Shown: piece after piece, positions 20,638-31,969 of the stretch
How positions within the stretch are numbered: position 1 is the stretch's first letter
Layout: each line of letters begins with the position of its first letter
Origin: Diogma glabrata
Taxonomy: Eukaryota; Arthropoda; Insecta; Diptera; Cylindrotomidae
Direction: 5' to 3'
NCBI GenBank assembly: GCA_963693315.1
Contig: OY856186.1
Location: 373,555,663-373,619,662 of the forward strand
Length of the DNA stretch: 64,000 nucleotides
Made by a program: the position numbers and the translations under genes
Notes under the pieces: generated by a model
The model's database searches: none
Seen by the model: the letters and a program-made list of their open reading frames with translations, nothing else
Told to the model about the DNA's origin: nothing

Positions 20638-21795
20638 GTTTTTCATCCAGTTTTGATGACAATTTTTTTTACCTCTAATCGTTATATTTTAATTAGCAAT
20701 ACAAATAAGAGTATTTTTCAATTTGATATTGATTTTTGTAAATTAATATTGAAGATCAATGAATAATTTAAAAAAATATTTAATAAATTTAAATCATTGT
20801 TTTCTTTAATTTGTACTCTTATTTTTATTCAAACTTTATAAAAACCAGTACAATAATATTTTTACAGGTTCCGATACTTTCTAACACTTCTATAATTAAT
20901 ATATAACCTCCACAAAATTATTAATAATCCTTGGTAACGTATTTGACTTAGCATAATATGCTTTTCGTTTATTATCAAATAAAACAAAACTTTCTTTACT
21001 AAAACATATTTGATAGTCTAATAATGGCCTTATACGAAGTTGAAGTTTACTATCAATTGAATAAATTGATTTACGCTGCCCTCTGAAAGTTGGCATGTGA
21101 ACCATCCATATTTAACATTTAATTGCGAATTAAAAAATTTTTAGGCATTTAATCAAGATAATACTATCCTATCTCTCAAGCAGGACCATCATACACACAT
21201 TGTACAAAATTTCATTAAGATTGGTTACGTTGTTGCGGAGTTCATCGCGGACAAACATCGTGACACGTAATTTTTATATATATAAGAAGATATAAGATAT
21301 ATAAGATAAGAAAGAAAGATAACTGATAATCAAGATATGAAAAAGAAATTTTAGATTTATAAACTTTGAAATGTTGTATACAAAAGACATAAAATAAAAT
21401 TCAAGTCAAAATTCTTATTTTGAATTAATAGTCAATAAAGTAAACAAACACATTAAATTAATTATTCTAATGATTGAAAATTATACATGTTATACAAAAA
21501 GAAAGATATATAATTAAAAGATTAAATTCAATTTTATTCACACTCAATATCTATATCTCATTAAAAATTCTTTAATTACATATATTTCTATAGCACCCTA
21601 TAGGCTATAGCTAAACAACTTAAATGAGTTGTAATTTTCTTATTTGTTAAAACTTTATCGTAAAACTAATACTGCCAACTTTTATAAACAACCATACAAG
21701 CACAGACATTTTTTATTATACATTTTAATATTATTAATATTGTTGATAAATAGTTTATTTTTGTTTAATATTCATTCGTATTTTATTATTTGCAG
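20638..21795. other. AT-rich region upstream of the first visible host exon
   Basis: This is probably intron of the host gene. A repeat-terminal sequence at about 21178-21295 (ACAAAATTTCATTAAGATTG, GACAAACATCGTGACAC, TATATATAAGA) resembles 4296-4440. No gene is seen. Confidence 0.45.
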
Positions 21796-21988
21796 GCGAT
21801 GGTTATAAACAAGTCCGCGTTGGTCAATTGTGTACAACATTTGGTGCATTAAATATGTTTGTTGCGTATCGTACAAAAATGACGATTTCACCCACGCATC
21901 GTCCCGGTCATAATAATGAAATTATGTTAAAAAGTGATCATTTTTTAAAGGATATTAGCCCGAAACATGCTCGTTATAACAAAAAAAT
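21796..21988 (+). CDS. unrecognised host gene, visible coding exon 1
   Basis: The exon lies between TTTGCAG (acceptor) and GTAAGT (strong donor). One frame is open throughout: it reads GYKQVRVGQLCTTFGALNMF, continues through YRTKMTISPTHRPGHNN, and ends SDHFLKDISPKHARYNKK. It contributes 63 codons plus split codons at both ends (phase 1 in, phase 2 out). Its last two bases combine with the first base at 44375 to make an isoleucine codon. The mixed, non-repetitive composition is unlike the surrounding AT-rich noise. I do not recognise the protein and no catalytic motif is evident. The earlier part of the gene is not seen in the window; the phase-1 acceptor shows that at least one coding exon lies upstream. 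Confidence 0.75.
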
Positions 21989-23189
21989 GTAAGTAAAACT
22001 ATTATTATTTTCTCTAAAAAAATAAATTTAGTAAGTGAAATTATGGATCTTTTGAATTATGGATAAATCCGCGAAAAGTGATCAAGTTTTAATTTCAAAT
22101 AATTTATTTTTTCCTAATTTTAAAAAACTAATTATTTAAATAAATTAAACAAATAGTTAATGTGTATTAAATTTCGTAATTAAAAGTCAGATGATTACCT
22201 TCTATCTATTATATAGATTTAAAAATATCTATTTATAGATTTAATGTTTTTATATATAAAACGGAAAAGAAAGATTTTAAAAATATTGCAAATTTATTTA
22301 TATATAATGACATTGATGAAGTGAATTCCCCTTTACTTTCTTGAACGAATTGAATATGATTGAATCACTTTTTATGATTTTATAATACGTGTTATAAATA
22401 TCAAAAACACAATGTGTTAATCTTAATTCGATATAACTTGGAAATTCCATTTACACTAACATATATCCATTGCAAAATAAGAATAAGAAAAAACCATTTT
22501 TTTATGTCAATTATTTTTCATATAACAAAAATAGAATAATGAATGGTTGGTTATATTAGAGGAATGTTCGCGAGAATATTAATTGTTTAGCGCCAGCAAA
22601 ATATCAATTGTAATTCTGTTATTGTTTACATTTTTATTTATGAAATTTTTTTTGTTGCAGTTATTACTAGTTTTATTTTTTAGTGGATTATCTTATACAA
22701 AACAAATTAGTGCAATTTTTTTAATGTAATTATTGGTTATATAATATTTGTTGTTTTTTCTTGTTTTTGTACAAAACGTGATTTTTTGTGTAGATATAAA
22801 ATAGCAGGTGGTTTTTTACTGGTTGTGGTTTTTTAAGTCGAGTCGTAGTATTACGCCAATATTTTATGCAAAAACTTTTTTGGTTCAAGTGAGAATACTG
22901 CTTTAACATCGGGGTCAAGAAATAGAAACTCTATTAGGGTTAAAATTGATCCATAAAGCTAAAAAAAACAAAATCCGATACACATGGTTCCTGGAGTCTG
23001 ACGTGTTTTTAAATATTGTAAAAAAAATTACACATTGCATTAATATTAATGGCATTTCCCCAAAATAATGTTTTTGTATGAACATTTTTAACAAAAATTC
23101 ACTTACGATATACCGCCATCCATGTATCTAGACAATAATTTTATTGTTAAAATTTCATTAATTTGTTTTATTACTTTTTCTGGCGTTCC

Positions 23190-24172
23190 CTGTAGGACCG
23201 CTACCAAACTAAGAAGATTCGAATATTTATCACGGTTGTTCCCAATAGTGTGATTATTACAATGACATAGGTTTTTTACAGTTTCGTCCGGGTCTCATTG
23301 TAGTCGTGGTCTTGCTTATGGTACTGACATACATTTTTCAACCCATAGAATATGCCCCAAAAAGCTGATCCTTTCGGATACAATTTATTATCTGTACGTC
23401 AGGTTTCCATCGCAGGTCCATCGAAATAGAAATTACGCCCAACAGTTTCTTCTATTGACACATGAAGACCTTATATGCTCTTTCGTTTGAGAGACTTGTA
23501 GACCTGGTGGAAGTCGACAAAAAGTTTCATGGTGTCTATAAGGTTTGGAATTCTGGAAAGTCAGGGAATTTTTTTTTGTCAGGGAAAATCATTGAAAGTC
23601 AGGGAAAAAAATAATTTACTTATATCTCCTTATAGGATTGAAGTTTATTGTAAAATACTAAATTAACTGAAAGAACTAATGTTATCTCTATGGTTTTTTA
23701 TTAAAAAAAAAATATCACAACGTTCGTCAAACATGTCTAGGTATCCACCAAATTCCTTTTCTGTGTTAATTTCGACCTTTTTAAAATATTTTTTGGTTTT
23801 ATGCGATTTTCGATAATTATGGAACTTATTCCTATTTTGCAATGTAAGTCGTATCATATGGTCATAGTTTTCAAAACATTGTATACGTTTGTTCTAATTA
23901 AAATAATATATATGTCGCAAAGTACACATTTTAGCTTTTTGTTTTTACCAAATTATTAGTTTTTTTTTTTTCTAAAAAGTCATGGATTTTTCATATTTTT
24001 ATTTTGGAAAGTCATGGAATTTCGTTTTGAAAAAAAATGTGGGCACCATGAGGTTGTAAACTGGTATGTTGAACTCTCGTCGGTACCTAGACCTTGCCTA
24101 AAACCACACTGATATTCTTCAAACAGTTGCTTAGTAAAATAGTTGATCTTTTGCGGCGAAACGTATAAAATG
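23190..24172 (-). pseudogene. RTE-like/non-LTR reverse transcriptase relic, split by a MITE
   Basis: On the minus strand the segment 24050-24172 reads LFKEYQCGFRQGLGTDESST, matching the E-Y-Q-x-G-F-R-x-G-R-S-T block of RT domain 2 in RTE/CR1-type elements. Beyond the inserted MITE (23533-24048) the frame resumes as MKLFVDFHQVYKSLKRKSI, the next block (L-F-V-D-F-x-x-A-(F/Y)-D-S), with the catalytic aspartate of domain 3 intact (FVD) and the second changed to lysine (YKS). The sequence decays after about 23400 with several stops. It would have encoded a polymerase for target-primed retrotransposition and is clearly dead. Confidence 0.6.
23533..24048. mobile_element. non-autonomous DNA element inserted in the RT relic
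   Basis: It begins GGTGTCTATAAGG and ends TGTGGGCACC. The ends are imperfect inverted repeats, followed by TGGAATTCTGGAAAGTCAGG on the left and GGAAAGTCATGGAATTTCG on the right. The flanking sequence joins into one RT relic when this piece is removed. Another left end of the family is at 49650-49745. Confidence 0.55.
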
Positions 24173-26414
24173 ATCTTATAATCTTATATGGTGTGCAAAG
24201 GAAAGACATTTTCTTTTACGTATAGTTGTGTATTTTTCAATGTGTGACAAAGTTCTCTAAAATCTTTACAACACATGTTGAGTAAAAAATTAAACGTAAC
24301 TATACAAAGACTGGTTCTATCCATAAGTTTTACGTTTTATTTTTAAAATAATAACATTTAATTATTCTCTAAATCATTAAATAATCATTATAATTTATAT
24401 GCCTCATTCAAAAAAATAATCAAAATTACTACAAATACATATCGTGCGCAACCAGCAGAATCACGGTAAAAATATTTGATTTGTATAGTTTTTGGACTAA
24501 TTATAAATATTCAGGAAATTTTTGTGCAACACCACAACATTGTCAATTAATTTTAATTCTAATTTAAACTACCAATATGTAAATTAGAAGGGTTGAAGGT
24601 GAAGCATTAAAATTTTGTTTCACGACATACAATGAAAACAAACATGTTTGGTTTGAAGGTTGAATAGAATTTAAGTTTTGTTGCAATCGGATTTTACACA
24701 CACCTTAAATACTGTATTATTTGTTATAAAGTAATCGATTTTTCTACATACATATTCTTAAGTTCTACTAAATATTTTGTTACTACTGATTAAACATAGT
24801 CTTTTTATAAACAATATTCGAATGAAAAAACATTTAAACTACATGATGATTTCTTTGTCAAATAAAATTAAAATAATTGTTTAAGCATATATGGTTATGA
24901 CCTAAATCTTTCATTCCAGTTTGTAAGTTTCAACAAAATTTATGCAATAGAGCATTATAAAAGTTAATTTTTAAAAATAAATATGTAATATGTTTTGTTT
25001 AATTGGTTTTTAAATCATAATTAATTATAAATGTTTTTATGTATTTTGAATCGTAAATGTGAGATAACCATTAAATGCAGTTGATAACTCATAAAATTTA
25101 TATGTAATTGAAAATTTAAGTTTTAAATTAAAAGATGAGCAATATGTTTTTTTATTGTCTCGAAATAAAATATTATCGACGCCAAACATCCATTTTAATT
25201 ATATGTAATATTTTGAATAGAGTCATATTAGAGTTATTCAAACGGTTTTACTTCGGTCCGGTATGAACAAAAAAAAATCTTCCTCCAACTAGTTTTTATT
25301 TCATTCGGTGTTTTGAAAACTTTCAGTACGTAGATCGTGTACGTAGGTCGGATTGTTATGAAGAACTGACAAAACTTTAGGATATATGATATGAACCTTT
25401 GGAAGTTTTCTTAAGAGCTAAGATATGCAATAGGCAATTTTCCCAAAAATCTTGATTTTTTTTTCTCTTTTTTATGTACATTATTTTTATTGTACATATC
25501 ATATGATAAAAACTTAAATTTCATGTTATGATTTTACGTCCATACAAAAAAATAAGATATAAAATTTTAAATACATATAATAAATAAATTATAAAAATAT
25601 TATATGGAACATAAATTGGATATTCTTAGTTCAATAAGCCCATAAACCACATCGTAGTTTTAAAATTTGTAAAAGCTTCTACATTGCTGTTGTTTCAAGG
25701 AAACAAACAAATGTGTAATTTTAACTCTTCAACTCTTACCATTCTCTCCCTATCCAACGACACTAAATCTGCCACTACCTTGAGCTTGACAAGGTTTATG
25801 AGAAGAAATCCTAAAATTTTAAATAATGTCGTTGGTTAAATCAGTTTCATTTATTAAAATTAATAATGACAAATCAGGGCTGCATTGATTCAATCAGTGA
25901 TCTGATTCACCTTGATTAAATATAAAAAAATACAAATATTTTTAAATTAATTTAACAAACTGAAAATAAAACAGGCGTAAAGGTTCAATGTAAATAATTG
26001 GATTTTTGTTTTAAACATAATTAATTTCATTATTATCCAAAACACCAAACTATGATTATTGAATGAATACAAAAATATGATAATGTGGTGCCAATACACT
26101 TTATTATACTAAAGACGCAGCCTTCCACTGATATGGACACCAAAACTTCTTAAAAACTATTCATACCTTTAACTTAAATCCCAGAGCTTCTTTTTTGAGC
26201 CCATAGTTTGTCAAAATCATTCAATCTTGGGTTTTCAAAAATATTGAATACGTTTCAACCACTCAAATCACCACTGCGGCGAAATAAACTCGACAAAGTC
26301 ACCCACGAAAAAAAATTTATTACAGTTTGTGTTCTTTCTAAATAAGGTACTGTTGTATATAAGATCTGTAACTAACATGGTAAATATCTCTGTACCTATC
26401 ACACCAAAGACATT

Positions 26415-26554
26415 GGGGTCTATTCAATAAAATCATCTATCAAAAATTTCTACAATTCTTCTATTTTTTGTATGAAATTTTATTTTGTTGTTATAAAATT
26501 TCATACAGAAAATTGAAGAATAGCACAAACTTAAGATTTTACTGAATAGACCCC
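26415..26554. mobile_element. hairpin-type MITE (140 bp)
   Basis: GGGGTCTATTCAATAAAATC on the left pairs with GATTTTACTGAATAGACCCC on the right. The inverted similarity continues inward through ATTCTTC and TTTCATAC to the centre, so nearly the whole element can fold on itself. Confidence 0.75.
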
Positions 26555-28346
26555 AATTTTACCATTCCGTTTGGACGTTTCACATGCATGTTTCATTCAG
26601 TGCGGCTTGATATATTATATATTTCGGGTCAAGCAGGTCGTGGTCATCCCCACGATTGTAACGTTATTTGCGATTCCAAATTCTTTAAGGAAAACTTCAT
26701 CTATTATTCCAAATTCTTAAGATTTTTCTTATGTGAAGTTCACTATCTCAATTCTGTTTTTATTTCTCAAGTGTAATACTTAAATGTCAACAAAATCATT
26801 ACTAAATGTTTATGTAATTATTCAATATGTTTTCCATTTTTCTGGGAAAGAGAAAGGTTTTGTGATCAAGTCCCTCACCTCTATTACTTTTAATTATTTG
26901 ATCATTTCTCTTGTTTAAGGTTCTCAAAGATCTAATTCAATCTATAAGTGAGGTATGGATAAAGAGTGTTTAGAATAGTGATTTTCCAAGATATCTATCT
27001 CTTCAAAATCGAAGTGTTGATAAAAACACAAGTTGATAAAAATACAAGGGAACGATGGGGATTAACTACGACCTTCTTTGTCTAACTGGAAGTCGAATGC
27101 TGTTCTATCCAGTATATCCGGCAAAATTCTATCCAGTTTAACTATTCGACAAAAGCTTATTGCATAAAGGTTAAAACAAGTCAAATCCCTGTTATGTTTA
27201 TATTACGAATGTTATTAAATTAACCAAAACAAGCAGTTTTAGTTTAACATCAACACTTATAAGTCAGCTTACAATAACTTCTTAAATGTAATAATAAACG
27301 TGATTATAGTGATACAGTTATTCATTAAAATATATACATATATTGTTTTGAAACTTTCCATTATATCAATATATTTTTTCTTTTCTTTACTTTTATGTAT
27401 TACAAAACTATACAAGATTGTTATTACTTGGAATACCTTGTTAAATAAACAGCTTAAAAATAAATACCTTAAACAATTCAATTTGCTTCTTAACGATTTA
27501 TAAGTACAATTACATTGTAACTATAATTGAAAATTATAACAGATCATATTCAGTTTGAATCATTTACGACTTTTAATTTAATATTTTTTGAATTTATTCA
27601 ATTATATTTTGAATATTTGCATTTCACTTTATTCCGATAATTATGATTATTGTTTCCTCTGGGAACATTATATGTCGTTAACTTCTGATTACAATTGAAT
27701 TCGTACCATGTCACAACAATTACTGATAAAAAACATCATTGAACTTCGTAGATAAAGATTGATAAATATGCGAACATTAGAATACAATGTTACAAATTAT
27801 ACAAATATAAATATTTCGTTTGTTATGTGTTTCCCTTGAAAAGGGAAACGAAAAAAAATTAAATTGTATTAAAATATTAAAATTTCATAGGAAAATTAGG
27901 CTAATATAATTTTGTTGAACTTGAAAAATGTAATCAATATTCTTTTTCAAATCGATCATGAAACGATAAATATTAACTAACCAATTACTGGAAAACTCAA
28001 ATCTGATTGAAATTTTGTAATATAATGACTTGAGAAAATTAAAAATAAAATTATTTATTACCTTGAAATAGATTGAGTTGAGATTACATTTGTTAGTGTT
28101 GTGGGTTAGCTCAACCAACAAGTTGGTGGATATTTTTAATCTTAAGATAGTGGTTGGTAGAATAAATTTAAAGAAAATCATGAGATCAAAAGAAAAAGCT
28201 GAAAAGTAATAAGTTCCGACAAATTGTTTTAAATTTTTAGACAACTCTTGAATGATGATTTCCATTTGCTGTTTGCGATTAAAATATTACAAAACTAGAA
28301 TAATGTCTGCATTTGCACTGCACAAAACGCCGTTAAATTTAATTTA

Positions 28347-28424
28347 TTTTTCATTTATATGTTGATCCATTCAAGATTGGTTTTTGGTTGGTTTTTCATT
28401 TATATGTTGATCCATTCAAGATTG
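28347..28424 (+). repeat. tandem duplication, period 45 bp
   Basis: TCATTTATATGTTGATCCAT plus TCAAGATTG occurs twice, 45 bp apart, with no mismatch. It is a recent local duplication. Confidence 0.8.
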
Positions 28425-28922
28425 AAAAAATATGCCAATTCTACATTCAGAAAACTGACCAAAATTTAACAAACATCCAGACGGCATGAGATCCGTTCAG
28501 AATTGCTCGTTGTTTGAAGAGAAATTTTGCACTCGAACCACAAAGCACCGAACTAGTTGGCATTATATGAAATATTAAACCGAATCCTTTTAACATTGCA
28601 TTTTGATATGTAAAAACCGAGCAGATCGACCGAAGTTCCACATGCTACGAGTTGCAGTAAATTTTACAAATGTTTGATGTTGAAAATCTAAACAAGTGTT
28701 TTTGAGGTGGAAAGATAAACGGTAAAAAGATGGAAGAAAGTATAGTACTCATAAATTCATGATCCGAGTGATTTTGCATATTTATTTTGATTTTGTACTA
28801 TACATATTTTAGAAATGTTGTAAATGTTGATCCGTAGAAGAAAATAATCGAATTGAAGTGGAAAGAATTTGCAAAAGAAATCATGATTCATAGTTAAAGG
28901 CTGGAGCAAAAATTAATAAATA

Positions 28923-29108
28923 GACTGAAAGAAAAAATACGTTCACTACAATCTCTTTTGTACTACTCGAATGTTTTCTGTTGCAATAATCTCAAATTCG
29001 GTTTTCTTATCTTCAAAACCCAAATATGAAGACATAACAACCGAATTTGATTTCATGGTGACCGCAAAATTATTGTGCCAACCAAATAATCAATTTTTTC
29101 TTTCAGTG
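28923..29108. mobile_element. mariner-type MITE (186 bp) with TA flanks
   Basis: The left end GACTGAAAGAAAAAATACG and the reverse complement of the right end CACTGAAAGAAAAAATTG are inverted repeats. TA lies on both sides (28921-28922, 29109-29110). The termini resemble those at 55455-55908. Confidence 0.7.
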
Positions 29109-29155
29109 TATATATATTTAACAAGATGGTTTCGTCGTCAAGTTTTACAAACTCC

Positions 29156-29204
29156 CGACATAGCACACATTGATGGGTGAGTCTCGACAAAGCACACATT
29201 GATG
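29156..29204 (+). repeat. short direct duplication
   Basis: CGACATAGCACACATTGATG is followed 29 bp later by CGACAAAGCACACATTGATG. Confidence 0.75.
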
Positions 29205-30114
29205 TTGTTTAAAACATCAGCAAGTAGAATAAGGCATTTCGCATAAAGTTCTGTCCAATCAGACATCTAACGGTTTGCGTCACATTTGATAAATGTTCAA
29301 TAGAAATTTGCTCAAGGTAGCGAGAACATCCAAAACCAGAACAAGGTTACATGTTTACTACTAAAAACTCCAATCACGCGGCGCATACTCGACATCTAAC
29401 GGAGAGCAATAAATTTTATGTATTTCTCGAAGATTCGACACTGGTTCATCATATCTTTATATTGGAGATTGAGTAAATACTAAATATCCATTCAAGAAGG
29501 AAATTTTTTTTATCTCTTGTTCACTGTAATAAGACTTGTACAGCTGTGTTTCATATTTAAAAGATAGCGTAAAATTTTTGTTAGTCATTAAAGATTGAAT
29601 CATTTAAGATTACTTTTAATCCAATGTTAAAAAATTACACAAAATATAAAACATTTTTGGTTCTGAATCGATTCAAAGTTTCTTTTTAAGTCGCATAAAA
29701 GTAATAAAAACTTGTACAAGCCCATTTCAAAAAAATCTAGCTTAATCGAATCCTGTTCTACCTCCAAAAAAATTACGCTAAATTTAAATATATAAATGAG
29801 TTCGACTTTATCAGAGATTTGGTTTCTGGTGGAGCAAATGAACAAACATAGCATAACTCGAATTTCTTCTCTTCAAAAAAATTGTCCAATCAGTGTCATG
29901 TTCCACATATGCCAAATATAGCAAATCGTTGGATAATCCCAGAGCTGTCTAGGTTTATTTTTTTCGATCTGACTCGTCTTCCACATCCAACTAATTGCGT
30001 CAAATCTTTCATTTTCCTTAAACACCCAACACCAGATCGTCGTGTTCTTTATAAATTCTTGTTATCATTATTATGTATATTACAGATATGGTTCTCCCCG
30101 AGTAAGAATTAGGT

Positions 30115-30645
30115 AATGGGCCAAGCCCGCGCCACAGCTTTTGGGGTTTGGGCCAGACTTAACATTTTCAAACAGCCCAAGCTTGGCCCAAGCTTCGAAT
30201 GATGTCCTGGGGCCAAAACTGGCAAACCAGATTTGGGCCAAGCCTAGCAAATCAGACTAGGGCCAAGCCTGGCAAATCAGAGTAGGGTCAAGCCTGGCAA
30301 ACCAATTTATCAAATACCAATTTTTTTAATACAAAAATACAATAAATTAAATAGATCATAATTTTTATTTAAATTCCATGTTAAAAATGTTAAAATTGCA
30401 AGTTCGGTTAAGTTATTTTTTATAAAAGTTTTAACGAAGGCGTCTTCCACCCTCACGATCTCCGCTGCCAGAAAAATATGAACTGGTTACACTTACAATC
30501 TTCAATTTTTTATTTGAATCTTCGTACGTGTAATACAATAAACTGAATTTTGGTTCAGTCTAGGCATTTACAACTGGCCCAGACTAAAACCGGGGTTAAC
30601 TAGCCAAGGCTTGGCTCACCAATACTGGCCCGAGGTTGGCCCATT
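30115..30645. mobile_element. MITE with GGGCCAA termini and internal 25-bp tandem repeat
   Basis: The left end AATGGGCCAAGCCCGCGCCA and the reverse complement of the right end AATGGGCCAACCTCGGGCCA are imperfect inverted repeats. The element is far more GC-rich at its ends than the surroundings. Four 25-bp units lie inside (30210-30309). No open frame or convincing target duplication was found. Confidence 0.6.
30210..30309 (+). repeat. four tandem 25-bp units
   Basis: Each unit is of the form GGGCCAAGCCTGGCAAATCA plus 5 bases, starting at 30210, 30235, 30260 and 30285. The units differ by a few substitutions and not in length. Confidence 0.85.
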
Positions 30646-31299
30646 GTTTAACATTGGCAGTTCCTACCCGGGTCATGAACCTCTGGAACAATTCTCATTG
30701 TGGACATAGGGATTTAAAACTGGAATCTTTGTTGATGTGTCCTTTTTTATTGTCTACGAGTTGTCAAATATGTAGATTGTCGATATGGCCATAAAAATAC
30801 AATCTATTTCTATAAAATTGCTGACGTGCCAAACTATTGGTAATACTAAAAAATATTGCACAATTATTACAAATAAAACAAACATTTGCAGAACTATCAA
30901 AAATTAAATTCTACAATAAAATTCTTAAAGATTGAAATATTCAAATTAATATTAAGTTTAAATTAAATAATGCGATTTTTGGTGCTGCATCTTGGAAGAC
31001 AAATATTTTATGCAGAGTTCGTAATTCGTCACAATTAACAGAATCAAACTGTCCTTTATAAAATTGATTATGGCCATGGTGCCGAAATATTGCAATTTAA
31101 AATTGAATAAATTATTAATAAAATACCCACTGGCTGAAAAAGTGCGTTAAATAATTCAAAATTGTTTTGAAATCAGGCGGTTAAAATAAAATTTTTATCA
31201 AACCTATCCTTTGTAAATTCGTTTCTCAAAATAATGACTCTCACGTTTATGTGGAAGAAAAAATTGACAATGTAACCGTCAATAGTGTCTTTAAACAGT

Positions 31300-31440
31300 T
31301 TTTTTTTTTTTTTTTTTTTTAATAAAATGTGATGTGTAGTAGGCATTACAATATGTGTCACAACAACACATAAAAACCTTTTAAGACCAAGGTCCCACAA
31401 CAACATGCGTTCTAAGGATGTTAATGGACGCAAATCTGTT
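31300..31440 (-). repeat. CR1-like 3' tail with 20-nt or longer poly-T (poly-A) end
   Basis: On the minus strand it reads GGTCTTAAAAGGTTTTTATG, TGTTGTTGTGACACATATTG, CACATCACATTTTATT and then a long A-run. The translation gives LLWDLGLKRFLCVVVTHIV. The uninterrupted homopolymer suggests a young insertion or slippage. Confidence 0.75.
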
Positions 31441-31495
31441 TTTTTTTGTTTTTTTTTAATATTTTTTTGTTAAGTAATGGATAACTAAACCATAA

Positions 31496-31544
31496 ATCCT
31501 ATCACATATAAAATATGACATAGGCCAATATTTCGTGATAGGAT
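31496..31544. repeat. inverted repeat in composite copy 3
   Basis: ATCCTATCAC and GTGATAGGAT form a perfect 10-bp stem around a 29-nt loop. A weaker version sits at 3767-3815 in composite copy 1. Confidence 0.6.
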
Positions 31545-31599
31545 AGGGAAAATAAAAATAAAAAAAAGAGACAAAAAGCAAATTTGTTTTACAAATTTG

Positions 31600-31940
31600 C
31601 AGGAACAAAACTAAAATTGGTTTGCCAATAGTCCAGCCAATGGCATAATCCCTGATTATGGGACGCAGTATATTTTTCAATGATTAAAGCTCAGATATGT
31701 AGTTATATGAAGGCTCGTTTCATCGAGCAAGCTACAGCGTTCCAGCATCAAGGAATATTCATTAGCTAAGATTGAGAGTGCTACCGTTGACTGAATACAG
31801 TTCATCCGCCAGCACCCCTAAGATATCACCTTGGCTAGTGATATCTCACTGCTATTGCCAGTGGTATGTGATATCTCACGTTAACTCATATGCCAATAGC
31901 AGGGACTGGAGTACGCGGGGTTGTCACACCCGTGGATCAA
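31600..31940 (+). repeat. R-block, copy 3
   Basis: The best preserved copy. AGATATCAC-CTTGGCTA-GTGATATCT is a perfect 9-bp stem. CTGCTATTGCCAG and CCAATAGCAG make a second pair of arms. It ends GGTTGTCACACCCGTGGATC. It has no CR1-like tail inside, unlike copies 1 and 2. Confidence 0.75.
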
Positions 31941-31969
31941 AAAAATAGAAAAAATTAACAAATTAATAA

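Noticed and set aside
28447..28641. 64-codon minus-strand frame with cysteines
   Set aside because: Composition looks slightly better than background, but no family motif could be recognised and no element termini surround it.
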